Positions 24,995 through 34,035 of a stretch of DNA of 52,363 nt are shown here, piece after piece (position 1 is the first letter of the stretch; each line of letters starts with the position of its first letter). The position numbers and the translations under genes were made by a program. The notes under the pieces are model-generated. The model saw nothing but the letters and a program-made list of their open reading frames with translations. It had not been told where the DNA came from and made no database searches. Where the stretch lies: assembly GCA_041736915.1 (NCBI GenBank), contig JBGSST010000259.1, positions 1-52,363 on the forward strand, written 5' to 3'. Origin of the DNA: JBGSST01 sp041736915 (lineage in GTDB: Bacteria > Bdellovibrionota > FAC87 > UBA2466).

Positions 24995-27900
24995 ATGTCA
25001 TCCCAAGGCACCACATCTTTGTCGAACGATCTCAAAGGTATTCCGCTCGGCGTGTCCGGGTTTCACTTTTCTGATCTCTACGCGCCGGTCCGTTTGAAGG
25101 ACCTGAACGACGAGTTCTGGAAATTCGCGGAAACGGCCAACAAGGGGCTCAAGGATCGTTTTTTCAACCCCGCTCCCGACCGTACGCCTCCGCAGGAATC
25201 AGAACTGCTGATTGAAGTCGCCAAGGTGTTCGGCGATTTCATCGCGAAGCTGTTTCAGGTGTCGAACCACGCTTCGAGCCTGCGCAAGGCCACGCTCGAC
25301 TCCCAGCCGATCTTTCGCTTCAAGAAAGACTTCCTGAACATTCGCGTCTTCAAGCGCTTTACGGAAAGCCCGTGCGACGCCGAGACTTACCAAAAGCTCG
25401 AAGAGACGGTGAATCGCCTTCTCGCAAATGAGCCGCCCAAGGGTGGTGACCCCGAACTAGCCTTTTCGGAAATCACGCTTTTTTTGGCTGACGTCGAAAA
25501 GAAGCTGAAAACCGCGCCGCTCGAGCCCAACGAGCAGGTTCGCGTGCAAAACCTTTGCTCCCATTTTCCCGCGGGCTCCGTGGCGGAACGGATCTCCACC
25601 GCGCTGACGGCCCTCGAAGAGTGGTGCGTGCAAACTTACGTCGACAAAGTGCGGCGTAAGAAGATCGCCAACTGGGTGTCATTCGTGCGCCCGGCCAAGC
25701 TCGACTTCGAGAACTTGGTGGCGTTAGAGACCCCGGACTCGCAGCTTCCCGAAAAGAAGCAGGGGCCCGATCATGACTTGCGCTTCCGTGATGGTTTCAA
25801 GCTGACCGATAACCGGATGACCCCGAAGCAGGTACTTCGCGAGATTGATTACTGCATTTATTGTCATCAGCGGGAAAAGGACTCCTGCTCGCACGGCTTC
25901 CCGGAAAAAGCCGATCCCAAGGCCAAGTCGGCCACCATCGAGTACAAGAAGAATCCGCTCGGAATTCCCCTTACCGGCTGTCCGCTCGACGAAAAGATCT
26001 CCGAGTTTCAGTGGCTGCGTAAACACGGCGACGTCATCGCTTCGCTGGCGATGATCATGCTGGATAACCCGATGTGCCCAGGCACCGGCCACCGTATCTG
26101 CAACGACTGCATGAAGGGCTGCATTTTCCAGAAGCAAGAGCCCGTGAACATTCCGCAGAACGAGACGGCGGTGCTGACCGACGTTCTCAACATGCCTTAC
26201 GGTTTCGAGATTTACAGCCTGCTCACGCGGTTTAATCCGCTGAGCCGCCGCCGTCCGTACGCGTTGCCGTACAACGGCGTCGATGTGATGGTCGTGGGGC
26301 TTGGCCCCGCCGGCTACACTTTGTCGCACTATCTCGCCAACGAAGGCTTTGGCGTCGTCGGCGTGGATGCGCTCAAGCTCGAGCCGATCGATCCGTTTTT
26401 GACCGGTAAGGGAAAGCCCTTCCCCAAACCCATCGCCAATTTTTCGGAGCTCAAGAAGGAGCTCGACGAGCGGATCCTTACCGGCTTCGGCGGCGTGTCC
26501 GAGTACGGCATTACCGTTCGCTGGGACAAAAACTTTTTGAACGTGATCTACATGAGCTTGCTGCGCCGGCCGAACCTGAAGTTTTACGGCGGCGTGCGTT
26601 TCGGCGGCACGATCAATCTCGAAGACGCATGGGCGCTAGGCTTTCAGCACGTGGCTTTGGCCACCGGTGCGGGAAAACCAACCATCATCGACATGAAGAA
26701 CAATCTGATCCGCGGCATTCGCAAGGCGTCGGATTTCCTGATGGGCTTGCAGCTTACGGGCGCGTTCAAGAAGTCTTCGATGGCTAACTTGCAGGTGAAA
26801 CTGCCCGCGGTCGTCATCGGCGGTGGCCTAACCGCGGTCGATACCGCCACCGAACTGCTCGCTTATTATCCTGGCCAGGTCGAAAAAACGCTCGATCGGT
26901 TCGAAGCGCTGTCTAGAGAGTTTGGCGAAGAAAAAGTTTGGGAGATGTGCGGCCCCGAAGAAAAAGAGACGCTGGTCACCTTCCTGGAACACGGTCGTGC
27001 GGTCCGCGATGAACGCCGTCTCGCGGAGAAAGAGCGGCGCAAGCCCAACTTTATTTCGATGATCCGCCGCTGGGGCGGGGTCACGCTGGCGTACCGCAAG
27101 CGCATCGTCGACTCCCCCGCTTATCGTTTAAATCACGAAGAGGTCGCCAAGGCGCTCGAAGAAGGTATCTACTTCGCCGAAAACATGACTCCGTTGGAAG
27201 CGAACCGCGATCAGTACGGCGCGGTCGAAAGTCTGCGTTTCAAGCGTGGCAATGGGCAAGAGGTAACGCTGCCCGCAAAAGCGGTCATGGTCGCGGCGGG
27301 CACGAGCCCCAACACGATCTACGAACGCGAGTATCCCGGCAGTTTCACATTCGACGCCAAGAAAAATTTCTTCCAGAGCCACCGCGTGGAAATGGGCAAG
27401 GGTGGCCTGAAGCTGGTGGCGGCCAAGCCCGGTGAGCCTGGCTTCTTCCTCTCCTACGAGAAGGAAGGCAAAGTCGTCAGCTACTACGGCGACAACCATC
27501 CCGTTTACGCCGGCAACGTGGTGAAAGCGATGGCGTCGGCGAAGCATGGCTTCGAAGAGGTTCGTAAACTCTTCCCGACCGAGATCGAAAATGCCGAAAC
27601 GGGCCGCGTGCCCGGCAAGAAGTTCGATGACCTCGTCACTAATCTCGATTCGAAGCTGGTACCGAAGGTCGTTAAGGTGAACCGCCTCACTCCCACGATC
27701 GTGGAAGTGATCGTAAAGGGACACTTCGTCGCGAACAAGTTTGAGCCCGGCCAGTTTTACCGTCTACAGAACTATGAAACGTTCTCGCCGACGGTGGATG
27801 GCGCGAAGCTACAGATGGAGGGGTTGGCCCTCACTGGCGCTTACGTCGACAAAGAAAAAGATCTGCTCAGCATGATCGTGCTCGAAATGGGCGGCAGCAC

Positions 27901-28636
27901 GCGGCTTGTCGCAGCACTCAAACCCGGCGATCCCGTCGTGGTGATGGGCCCCACGGGGACTCCCAGCGAGGCTCCGGGTGGCGAGACGGTGATGCTGGTC
28001 GGTGGCGGTCTCGGTAACGCCGTATTGCTCTCCATCGGCGAAGCGCTGCGCAAGAACGGCAGCAAGGTGATTTACTTCGCGGGTTATCGCCGCGGCTCCG
28101 ACCTCTTCTATCCCGAGAAGGTTGAAGCGGTAACCGATCAGGTGATCTGGGCCGTCGACGCGGGCGATCCGATACCGGCGCGCCGTCCTGACGACATCAG
28201 CTTCGTGGGCAACATTCTGCAGGCAATGCTTGGGTACGCTAAAGGCGAGCTATCCGGTGGTAAGCCGAAGTTCCCGTTTCAGAAAATTGATCGCATCATT
28301 TGTATCGGCTCCGATCGCATGATGGCCGCGGTGGCCCAGGCACGCCACGGGGTTTTGAAGCCTTTCCTCAATCCGAAGCACATCGGCATCGGTTCCATCA
28401 ACTCCCCCATGCAATGCATGATGAAGGAAGTGTGTGCGCAGTGCCTACAGCGTCATGTGGATCCCAAGACCGGCAAAGAGTACTTCGTGTTTTCCTGCAA
28501 CGTTCAGGATCAAGAGCTCGACCTAGTCGATTGGAACAATCTCAACGAGCGGCTGAAAAGTAATAACCTTGCCGAGAAAATGGGCGCACGGTACCTCGAT
28601 ATCTTGTTCGAAAAGAGCAAGCTAGAGAGAGTGTAG
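24995..28636 (+). CDS. GltD-like/PyrK-like fusion flavoprotein (NfnB-NfnA-type oxidoreductase)
   Basis: 1213 residues, with AAAGGA 7-8 bases before the ATG. Residues 1-~280 are unrecognised. Then come cysteine clusters CIYC..C (287-298) and C..CNDCMKGC (361-376), as for GltD-type [4Fe-4S] clusters. Next are an FAD Rossmann motif VVGLGPAGYTLS (~431) and an NAD(P) motif VIGGGLTAVDTATE (~606). From ~885 the protein resembles ferredoxin reductase/PyrK: EPGQFYRL, VGGGLGNAVLLSIGEAL and a terminal cluster CMMKEVCAQC..C (~1140-1168) like the PyrK [2Fe-2S] site. These correspond to NfnB and NfnA joined in one chain. NfnAB couples NADH, NADPH and ferredoxin by electron bifurcation; whether this protein bifurcates is unproven. 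A ferredoxin gene follows after 4 bases. Confidence 0.75.
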   Translation: MSSQGTTSLSNDLKGIPLGVSGFHFSDLYAPVRLKDLNDEFWKFAETANKGLKDRFFNPAPDRTPPQESELLIEVAKVFGDFIAKLFQVSNHASSLRKATLDSQPIFRFKKDFLNIRVFKRFTESPCDAETYQKLEETVNRLLANEPPKGGDPELAFSEITLFLADVEKKLKTAPLEPNEQVRVQNLCSHFPAGSVAERISTALTALEEWCVQTYVDKVRRKKIANWVSFVRPAKLDFENLVALETPDSQLPEKKQGPDHDLRFRDGFKLTDNRMTPKQVLREIDYCIYCHQREKDSCSHGFPEKADPKAKSATIEYKKNPLGIPLTGCPLDEKISEFQWLRKHGDVIASLAMIMLDNPMCPGTGHRICNDCMKGCIFQKQEPVNIPQNETAVLTDVLNMPYGFEIYSLLTRFNPLSRRRPYALPYNGVDVMVVGLGPAGYTLSHYLANEGFGVVGVDALKLEPIDPFLTGKGKPFPKPIANFSELKKELDERILTGFGGVSEYGITVRWDKNFLNVIYMSLLRRPNLKFYGGVRFGGTINLEDAWALGFQHVALATGAGKPTIIDMKNNLIRGIRKASDFLMGLQLTGAFKKSSMANLQVKLPAVVIGGGLTAVDTATELLAYYPGQVEKTLDRFEALSREFGEEKVWEMCGPEEKETLVTFLEHGRAVRDERRLAEKERRKPNFISMIRRWGGVTLAYRKRIVDSPAYRLNHEEVAKALEEGIYFAENMTPLEANRDQYGAVESLRFKRGNGQEVTLPAKAVMVAAGTSPNTIYEREYPGSFTFDAKKNFFQSHRVEMGKGGLKLVAAKPGEPGFFLSYEKEGKVVSYYGDNHPVYAGNVVKAMASAKHGFEEVRKLFPTEIENAETGRVPGKKFDDLVTNLDSKLVPKVVKVNRLTPTIVEVIVKGHFVANKFEPGQFYRLQNYETFSPTVDGAKLQMEGLALTGAYVDKEKDLLSMIVLEMGGSTRLVAALKPGDPVVVMGPTGTPSEAPGGETVMLVGGGLGNAVLLSIGEALRKNGSKVIYFAGYRRGSDLFYPEKVEAVTDQVIWAVDAGDPIPARRPDDISFVGNILQAMLGYAKGELSGGKPKFPFQKIDRIICIGSDRMMAAVAQARHGVLKPFLNPKHIGIGSINSPMQCMMKEVCAQCLQRHVDPKTGKEYFVFSCNVQDQELDLVDWNNLNERLKSNNLAEKMGARYLDILFEKSKLERV

Positions 28637-28640
28637 CCCT

Positions 28641-28940
28641 ATGCAGTTGATTACCGATTACGAGTGCAAAGTTCACGTAAACGTGTGCGTGAACGAAAAG
28701 CCCGAGCCGAAGGTCAGTTGCCTGAAAGTAGGCGGACTGGATTTTTTCACGAAGCTGAAGGCCAAAACGAAAGAGACCGGCATCTTCAACGACGTTTGGG
28801 TCACCCGCACCGGTTGCTTGGGCTTCTGCAACGCGGTCGGCACGACCGTCGTCATCCACCGCAAGGGCGCGAAGTCACTCTGGTACACCGAAGTCACCGC
28901 CGCTGACTTCGATAAGATCTGGGAAGCGATTCAGCCGTAG
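28641..28940 (+). CDS. Thioredoxin-like [2Fe-2S] ferredoxin
   Basis: 99 residues. The pattern VNVCVNEKPEPKVSCLKVGG followed by TRTGCLGFCNAVGTTVVI matches thioredoxin-fold [2Fe-2S] ferredoxins, with four ligand cysteines arranged C-x11-C then CLGxC, and a late WYTEVTAADFDKI helix. An extra Cys lies near the N-terminus (YECKV). It starts 4 bases after the flavoprotein gene and is very probably its electron donor or acceptor. Homologous domains occur in the NuoE subunit of complex I and in NAD-linked hydrogenases. Confidence 0.85.
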   Translation: MQLITDYECKVHVNVCVNEKPEPKVSCLKVGGLDFFTKLKAKTKETGIFNDVWVTRTGCLGFCNAVGTTVVIHRKGAKSLWYTEVTAADFDKIWEAIQP

Positions 28941-28952
28941 ACCCGCGTATTC

Positions 28953-28968
28953 TGGCGCCCACGTTGCA
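28953..28968 (+). promoter_or_regulatory. Candidate sigma-54 promoter upstream of the 28981 gene
   Basis: TGGCGCC (28953-28959), CACG, TTGCA (28964-28968). GG and GC are separated by exactly 10 bases, with one mismatch in the TGGCAC element and a perfect TTGCA. Predicted transcription start is ~28979, two bases before the GTG start codon. It lies in the 40-base gap after the ferredoxin gene. A chance match cannot be excluded. Confidence 0.45.
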
Positions 28969-28980
28969 CCTAAGTGCGCC

Positions 28981-30570
28981 GTGGGAAACGTCAGGTTCAA
29001 CTTTTTGCACATTCCCGGTCTTTTCGTAGCCGGATGTCTGCTTACTTGCGTGTATTCACCGCGTGCGCGCGCGGAGCAAACCACCACCGCGGCCGCCATA
29101 TTCGCGACTGAGCAGTTACTAAGAGACGGAGATACGCGCGACCAGGCCCGCGTGCTCGATCTAATTTCCCTTTCCCCCGCTTCGCGAAACGCTTTCGTGG
29201 AAGTGCTCAAACAGCGCGCGACGCCCGAGCAGCTCCAACAGCTATCGGAAAAAATGGAAAAGCTGCGCGCCGACTTTCGCGAGAATCCGGTGAGCTACGG
29301 CGTTTCCGGCGGACTGCGCATTCCCATTGCGCTGATGTTTTTGCTCAACGTGCACATCACCATTCAGGGATTCAACGGCGCTTTCATCCAACCGGATGAT
29401 AAGGAATGGTTCGCCGAGGTGAGCATGAAGGCGAATCAGCTCGGCGGTCTACTCGTTGCGTACGCGGCCGGTAAAGACCTGATGATTTTCAAGCGCGAGT
29501 ACGGAATGAGTGCCGATCACAAAGCGGCGATGCGCGGATTGAATCAAACTCTGGATCAGCTGCAGACGGCGATCACCGAAGCGAAGAGCGCGCCCTCGCC
29601 GACGGCGCCCACCAATCCAGACCTCTTCCCGGAGATTCGGTCGCTAGTGACTACGCTCGACAATGGGCTCAAGGTCCACCCGTCGTTGCCGCAGTTCGAT
29701 GGCACCTCCAAGGAAAACCGCGATGCGCTGCGTGGCTATCTCGAGGGGCTCGCGGGTCGTTACCGCGAACTGGGGGGATTTCAAAAGCAGGTACGCAACG
29801 CTATGCAAGGCCTGTCGCCTTCGGAGGCCGGCGAGCTGGCGCTCCGGATTCACGAGGCCAACCTCGATCCGAGCTTCCGTCTATCGCTGAATCCCGAAAC
29901 TATTTTCCTCGAGCAGGAGTTCAGAACCGAGTTTGCCATTTGGCTCGCCGCCCATCCGGGCGAGCTGCCCAACCTGCTCAAGCAGACGTTCGAGCGGGAA
30001 GAGGCCAGCCTGAGCAAAGTGGTGGCGACTCACCGGATCAGCCGGCCGGCGCAGTGGACGCTCGCGGCCAGCACAATTTACACCTTCGTGTGGGGGGCGA
30101 TGACGAACATGGGAAAAGAACCCAACTTGGTCGATCTCACTCCGGCGGGCGTGAATCTCAATCAGCTGGTGCGTGATTTTTGGATAAATCACGGCAACAC
30201 GCTCGGGGCGTACGCCTTTGCGGGCACGGGCCTGGCTTACGTGCTTACCTTGGCGTACCGAAACATTGGCCACGAGACAAATCGCGCCAAGGCCAAGCAG
30301 CTGTCACTCAATCAATGGAATTTCATCCGCGGGGCGGCGCTCGCCGCTCAGGCCGATCTCGATGCGGGGCGGAAGCCGGAAGTCAGCGCACACCTCTCCG
30401 GCCTGACCGCGACGGAGCTGTTGGATAGTCACGAGAGCCGCACGCGACGGGCGAAGATAGACCCCGTGGCGCAACCGAAGTTCACCGCGCCCGCGTACAC
30501 GGTTTGCCGCGACACCCTGAAGAACCTCGCCCACCGCGCCTGGGATCGCCTAGTCTGGGAGTTCCGCTAA
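28981..30570 (+). CDS. Exported or membrane protein of unknown function
   Basis: 529 residues from GTG 28981; the next Met would remove the signal sequence (IPGLFVAGCLLTCVYSPRARAEQ). Hydrophobic segments near residues ~112-130 and ~145-160, and two more in the C-terminal third (TLAASTIYTFVWGAMTN and LGAYAFAGTGLAYVLTLAY), suggest a membrane-embedded protein with long helical loops. I recognise no family and no catalytic motif. It may be driven by the sigma-54-like site just upstream. A large hairpin directly follows its stop codon and probably ends its transcript. Confidence 0.62.
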   Translation: MGNVRFNFLHIPGLFVAGCLLTCVYSPRARAEQTTTAAAIFATEQLLRDGDTRDQARVLDLISLSPASRNAFVEVLKQRATPEQLQQLSEKMEKLRADFRENPVSYGVSGGLRIPIALMFLLNVHITIQGFNGAFIQPDDKEWFAEVSMKANQLGGLLVAYAAGKDLMIFKREYGMSADHKAAMRGLNQTLDQLQTAITEAKSAPSPTAPTNPDLFPEIRSLVTTLDNGLKVHPSLPQFDGTSKENRDALRGYLEGLAGRYRELGGFQKQVRNAMQGLSPSEAGELALRIHEANLDPSFRLSLNPETIFLEQEFRTEFAIWLAAHPGELPNLLKQTFEREEASLSKVVATHRISRPAQWTLAASTIYTFVWGAMTNMGKEPNLVDLTPAGVNLNQLVRDFWINHGNTLGAYAFAGTGLAYVLTLAYRNIGHETNRAKAKQLSLNQWNFIRGAALAAQADLDAGRKPEVSAHLSGLTATELLDSHESRTRRAKIDPVAQPKFTAPAYTVCRDTLKNLAHRAWDRLVWEFR

Positions 30571-30660
30571 AAGGTGCGGCCTCACTTTTTCCATCGTTTT
30601 TTTTCGCCTCACTCGGCGGTTCCATCGCGAAAAGCGATGGAAGAAGTGAGGCCGCACCTT
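30571..30660. terminator. Long hairpin after the 28981 gene with competing inner stem
   Basis: Arms 30571-30587 and 30644-30660 are perfectly complementary over 17 bases. The stem extends through three further pairs and CCATCG/CGATGG (30591-30596 with 30635-30640) to ~26 base pairs. A second CCATCGC at 30622 can instead pair with GCGATGG (30634-30640) around GAAAA, so two inner structures are mutually exclusive. It begins right after the stop codon. The T-run after it is weak, so termination is likely but not certain. Confidence 0.65.
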
Positions 30661-30713
30661 TCGGTGACTCGATGGGCCAACGTGCGGGGGCCGGGTCGTG
30701 GGAAAATGGTGAG

Positions 30714-31667
30714 ATGACCGACCTTTTCCGTCTCGCCCTGGTATGGCTCGTTGCTTTTGCCCTGAGTGTTCCCGCGCTCGCCGAGGACGAGCCGCCGTCG
30801 GAGGCCCCACCTCCGGTATCGGCCCCCAAGGGCGCCAAGAAGGGCGAGCCCAAGGGGAAAGCCGAAGAGCCAGCGCAGTCGGCCGAGGCCGCCCCTCCGG
30901 GGAAAGATTTCATCGAGACTCCGGCGCAGCCAACCTCCACCGATCGGGTGAACATAAAGCTGACCGAGCTGTTTGGTACCGAAGAAACTCCCGGCTCGGG
31001 TTACCTCGGCTACACGATGGGGGCGACGTCGCAACAGGTGAACCTGGGCAAAGAAAGTGGCCTCTACGCGATGGGGCTGGTGTTCGAAGGCATCGATCTC
31101 CCGCAGCAGATCAAAAAGGGGATCGAGAAGCAGGTCGTGATTCAAATGGCGATCGGCGTGAACCGCAGCAAGCTAGCGGGCCAGATCCCCCAGTTCGGCG
31201 CGATGACCGTGCTGGCCCTCGATATTCCGAAAGGGAAGCGCATCTTCCCATTCGTGGTTCCCAATCCCAAAGACAAGAACCGAAAAGAGATGGCGTTCTT
31301 CCTCTTCTCGCCGCCCAATACTCCTTCGGAACGCACCGACGAGGAGAAGCTGAAGACTACCTTCTTCGCGAACAATGGCGTGATGTCCTACGAGCCCAAG
31401 AGTGCCGTGCAAACCTTAGAAGTGAAACGCAACGGCGAGCGGCTCAAGTTCAGCGTGCAGTTCATGGAAGCCGAAATCGACGCCGGCCTGGCCACCCCGT
31501 TCAGCGCCGAGCCGGGACGCATCCGCGGCAAATTCAAATTTCCGCTCTACTGGCCGTCGAACCTTCCGGCCCGCAAGCTGGTGCAGAAGATGGCCCGCGA
31601 TTCGCTAGAGGGCGGCTCGATCGATCGCTTCGGCAACGCCGGCCGTGGTACCGCGAGCGACAAGTAA
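30714..31667 (+). CDS. Exported protein of unknown function
   Basis: 317 residues from ATG 30714, with a clear signal peptide (LFRLALVWLVAFALSVPALAE). A Pro/Glu/Lys-rich low-complexity linker (~25-70) follows, then a soluble domain of ~240 residues without cysteines or recognised motifs. The earlier in-frame ATG (30504) is rejected because it lies inside the upstream gene and reads through the hairpin. It overlaps the following gene by 23 bases, so the two are probably translated together. The target compartment is the periplasm or outer membrane; no function can be assigned. Confidence 0.62.
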   Translation: MTDLFRLALVWLVAFALSVPALAEDEPPSEAPPPVSAPKGAKKGEPKGKAEEPAQSAEAAPPGKDFIETPAQPTSTDRVNIKLTELFGTEETPGSGYLGYTMGATSQQVNLGKESGLYAMGLVFEGIDLPQQIKKGIEKQVVIQMAIGVNRSKLAGQIPQFGAMTVLALDIPKGKRIFPFVVPNPKDKNRKEMAFFLFSPPNTPSERTDEEKLKTTFFANNGVMSYEPKSAVQTLEVKRNGERLKFSVQFMEAEIDAGLATPFSAEPGRIRGKFKFPLYWPSNLPARKLVQKMARDSLEGGSIDRFGNAGRGTASDK

Positions 31668-33024
31668 CTTGTCGGACCCTTTCGGCATACTCTGTTTCGG
31701 CTTGGGCTTTCTCGCCGCCGACGTTACCGATCCCAAGGCGCTCATCGAAGGCACGTACTCGCGGCTTCTCGATCGGCTCGGCGGAAAGATCTCACCCTCG
31801 ACCCTGCAGCGGATGATCGAGGCGAAGAACCCGTACGCGGTTCCCGAGCAAGGCGAAACGGATCTGGCGTCGGTGCAAAGGCGCATGCGCGAGCTGCGCG
31901 AAATGATCGACAAGCGAGGCTGGCTCACGCCCGAAACGGAAACCGCGTTGCTCGATCTTCTGGCCACCCGCCTTCGGGCAACGGTCGACCAAAAGGCCAC
32001 GGTCGAAACGCAGGTTCGCGAAACCGTGCGCGGCTACGAGATGCAGTTCCCCTCGACCTCGGCCATGATCGTAAGTCCGGATGGGAAACACCTCACTACG
32101 CTCCTCAACGTCGGCCGCGGGCAGAGGCGGACGGTGGCCTACGACCTAAAAACTCGAGCCACGGTTCGAGGCACTAAACCGCTCTTCAACGGGGACCAGT
32201 TTCGTTTCAACGCGGACGGCACTTACCTGGTCTTCGATCGAAACGGCCAAATTTTTCGTATCGCGTTCGACGGGGGCCAGCCCCATTGGGAAAAGGCCGA
32301 ACAGGTCGGCAACCTCGTTAGCGCGGGTAAGCTAATGGATTTACTGCCGGCGGCGGATGGAGTCAGCGTTTACACACGGCACGAAACCACCCCCGGCTCG
32401 CGGCGGCCCGAAACCTGGCTGAGCCCTTTTGGCGGCGGCTCCGTCAAGGTCGGCCTGCCGAACGTCGAGTGGTCCAGCGACTGGGGGCTGGTACCCGGCC
32501 ACGACGGCCTTTGGTCGCTCGCCTTGGACCACGGCCACGGCTTGTCGGTAAGTGAGTACGGGGTCGCCCCAAACGGCGTGGCTACCCCCCGAAGCCATTG
32601 GCGGTTCGCGAACCGTAATCTGACGAACGCCGTTTTTGCCTCCGACGGGAAGTCCGTGCTGGCGTACGGCCGCGAGGGCAACAGCGCCCTCGAGCTGGCG
32701 ACCGTCTCCAGCCCCACGCTTTACGGCCCTCCTCCCGCGGTACAAAGTTTGGAATTACCCAAGGATAGCTCCGGTCAGTCGATGTCAATCTTCGACGTCA
32801 AGGTGCACCCCGGGGCCAACAAGGTCGCCGTGCTCGTGAACGACAAGAACGGGGGCCGCCAGCTAGCGTGGTATGACCTCAAGACCGGAAAGGCGTTGGG
32901 CGAGACTCCGATCCCGGCCAAGGCGTTCACCAGGCTGGTCATGGACCCCACCGGAAATCACTTCCTCCTGGGAAGTCCGGAGGGGCACGTCTATGTGGGC
33001 AATCTAGAGGCCGCGCCGCAGTGA
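31645..33024 (+). CDS. Exported propeller-like protein, paralogue 1
   Basis: 459 residues from GTG 31645 (TTG 31669 is possible). After a weak signal sequence come helices with YSRLLDRL..REMIDKRGWLTPETETALLD, then beta-rich repeats typical of WD40/TolB-like propellers (IVSPDGKHLTTLLN, RFNADGTYLVFDRNG, FASDGKSVLAYG, VMDPTGNHFLLGSPEGHVY). The same plan, including the WLTPE motif after ~80-100 residues, is found in the proteins at 48559 and 49985, so the three are paralogues. It overlaps the upstream secreted protein gene. The role is unknown; such propellers often bind peptides or polysaccharide. Confidence 0.62.
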   Translation: MVPRATSNLSDPFGILCFGLGFLAADVTDPKALIEGTYSRLLDRLGGKISPSTLQRMIEAKNPYAVPEQGETDLASVQRRMRELREMIDKRGWLTPETETALLDLLATRLRATVDQKATVETQVRETVRGYEMQFPSTSAMIVSPDGKHLTTLLNVGRGQRRTVAYDLKTRATVRGTKPLFNGDQFRFNADGTYLVFDRNGQIFRIAFDGGQPHWEKAEQVGNLVSAGKLMDLLPAADGVSVYTRHETTPGSRRPETWLSPFGGGSVKVGLPNVEWSSDWGLVPGHDGLWSLALDHGHGLSVSEYGVAPNGVATPRSHWRFANRNLTNAVFASDGKSVLAYGREGNSALELATVSSPTLYGPPPAVQSLELPKDSSGQSMSIFDVKVHPGANKVAVLVNDKNGGRQLAWYDLKTGKALGETPIPAKAFTRLVMDPTGNHFLLGSPEGHVYVGNLEAAPQ

Positions 33025-33030
33025 TAAGCC

Positions 33031-33059
33031 TTGAATCTCTCGCGCATTTTCTCTAGTAT
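33031..33059 (+). promoter_or_regulatory. Sigma-70 promoter of prs
   Basis: TTGAAT (33031-33036), a 17-base spacer and TAGTAT (33054-33059). The predicted start site (~33066) is only about 3 bases before the prs ATG at 33069, and there is no Shine-Dalgarno sequence. This predicts a leaderless or nearly leaderless prs mRNA. Confidence 0.65.
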
Positions 33060-33068
33060 CCGGCGCTT

Positions 33069-34019
33069 ATGGTTTCCCCCGAAGAGTTCAAGATTTTCTC
33101 CGGAACGTCCAACACCGTTCTCGCGAGGCGCATCGCCAACGAGCTCGGCACGGACCTCCGCAAAGCGGAAATCCGCCGGTTCGCCGACGGTGAAATCTTC
33201 GTGGAAATTCAGGAAAGCGTACGCGGTTCCAACACTTACATCGTTCAGTCCACCTGCCATCCGGTCAACGATGCGCTGATGGAAATGCTGATCATGACCG
33301 ACGCTCTGAAACGCTCGTCGGCCAAGTCGATCACGGCGGTAATCCCGTATTACGGTTACGCCCGGCAGGACCGCAAGGTTCAGTCCCGCGTGCCCATCAC
33401 GGCCAAACTCGTAGCGGATCTGCTCACGGCGGCCGGGGTGAGTCGCGTAGTCTCGATGGACCTGCACGCCGGCCAGATTCAGGGTTTCTTCAACATCCCG
33501 TTCGACCATCTGTACGCCAAGCCGGTGTTGTTGAACCACCTCACCACCAATTTCGACAAGAATGAGCTGATCGTCGTTTCGCCGGATGCTGGTGGTGTGG
33601 AACGCGCCCGCGCGTATGCCAAGCGCCTCGAATGCGGCCTGGCCATCATCGACAAGCGCCGCGTTCGCGCCAATGAGGCCCAAGCGATGAACGTGATCGG
33701 TGACGTTACCGGTAAGCACGCCATCATCGTCGACGACATGATTGATACCGCCGGCACGTTGCTGCAAGCGAGCCAAGTGGTGCTCGACAAGGGCGCCCTC
33801 TCGGTCAGTGCGGCGTGTTCGCACGGTGTATTTTCCGGTGCGGCGGTCGAGCGCATCCGTGACAGCAAGCTGCGCGAAGTGATTTGTACGGACACCATCC
33901 CCCTCTCGGAGGAGATGTCGAAGATTTCGAAAGTGAAGCAACTCTCGGTGGCCAACGTGCTCGCCGAAGCGATTCGCCGCATTCACATGCACGAGTCGGT
34001 CTCCACTCTGTTCGACTAA
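33069..34019 (+). CDS. prs: Ribose-phosphate pyrophosphokinase
   Basis: 316 residues, full length for class I PRPP synthetase. The start aligns with family N-termini (FKIFSGTSNTVLARRIA). Motifs seen are RFADGEIFVEI, YYGYARQDRKVQSRVPITAK, the signature DLHAGQIQGFFNIPFDHLYA (its start is the Mg/ATP-binding region) and the PRPP loop VDDMIDTAGTL. It converts ribose 5-phosphate and ATP to PRPP in the cytoplasm, feeding nucleotide, His and Trp synthesis. It is followed by rplY, as in many bacteria where prs, rplY and pth are clustered. Confidence 0.97.
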   Translation: MVSPEEFKIFSGTSNTVLARRIANELGTDLRKAEIRRFADGEIFVEIQESVRGSNTYIVQSTCHPVNDALMEMLIMTDALKRSSAKSITAVIPYYGYARQDRKVQSRVPITAKLVADLLTAAGVSRVVSMDLHAGQIQGFFNIPFDHLYAKPVLLNHLTTNFDKNELIVVSPDAGGVERARAYAKRLECGLAIIDKRRVRANEAQAMNVIGDVTGKHAIIVDDMIDTAGTLLQASQVVLDKGALSVSAACSHGVFSGAAVERIRDSKLREVICTDTIPLSEEMSKISKVKQLSVANVLAEAIRRIHMHESVSTLFD

Positions 34020-34035
34020 TAGTTTTTTATGACAA

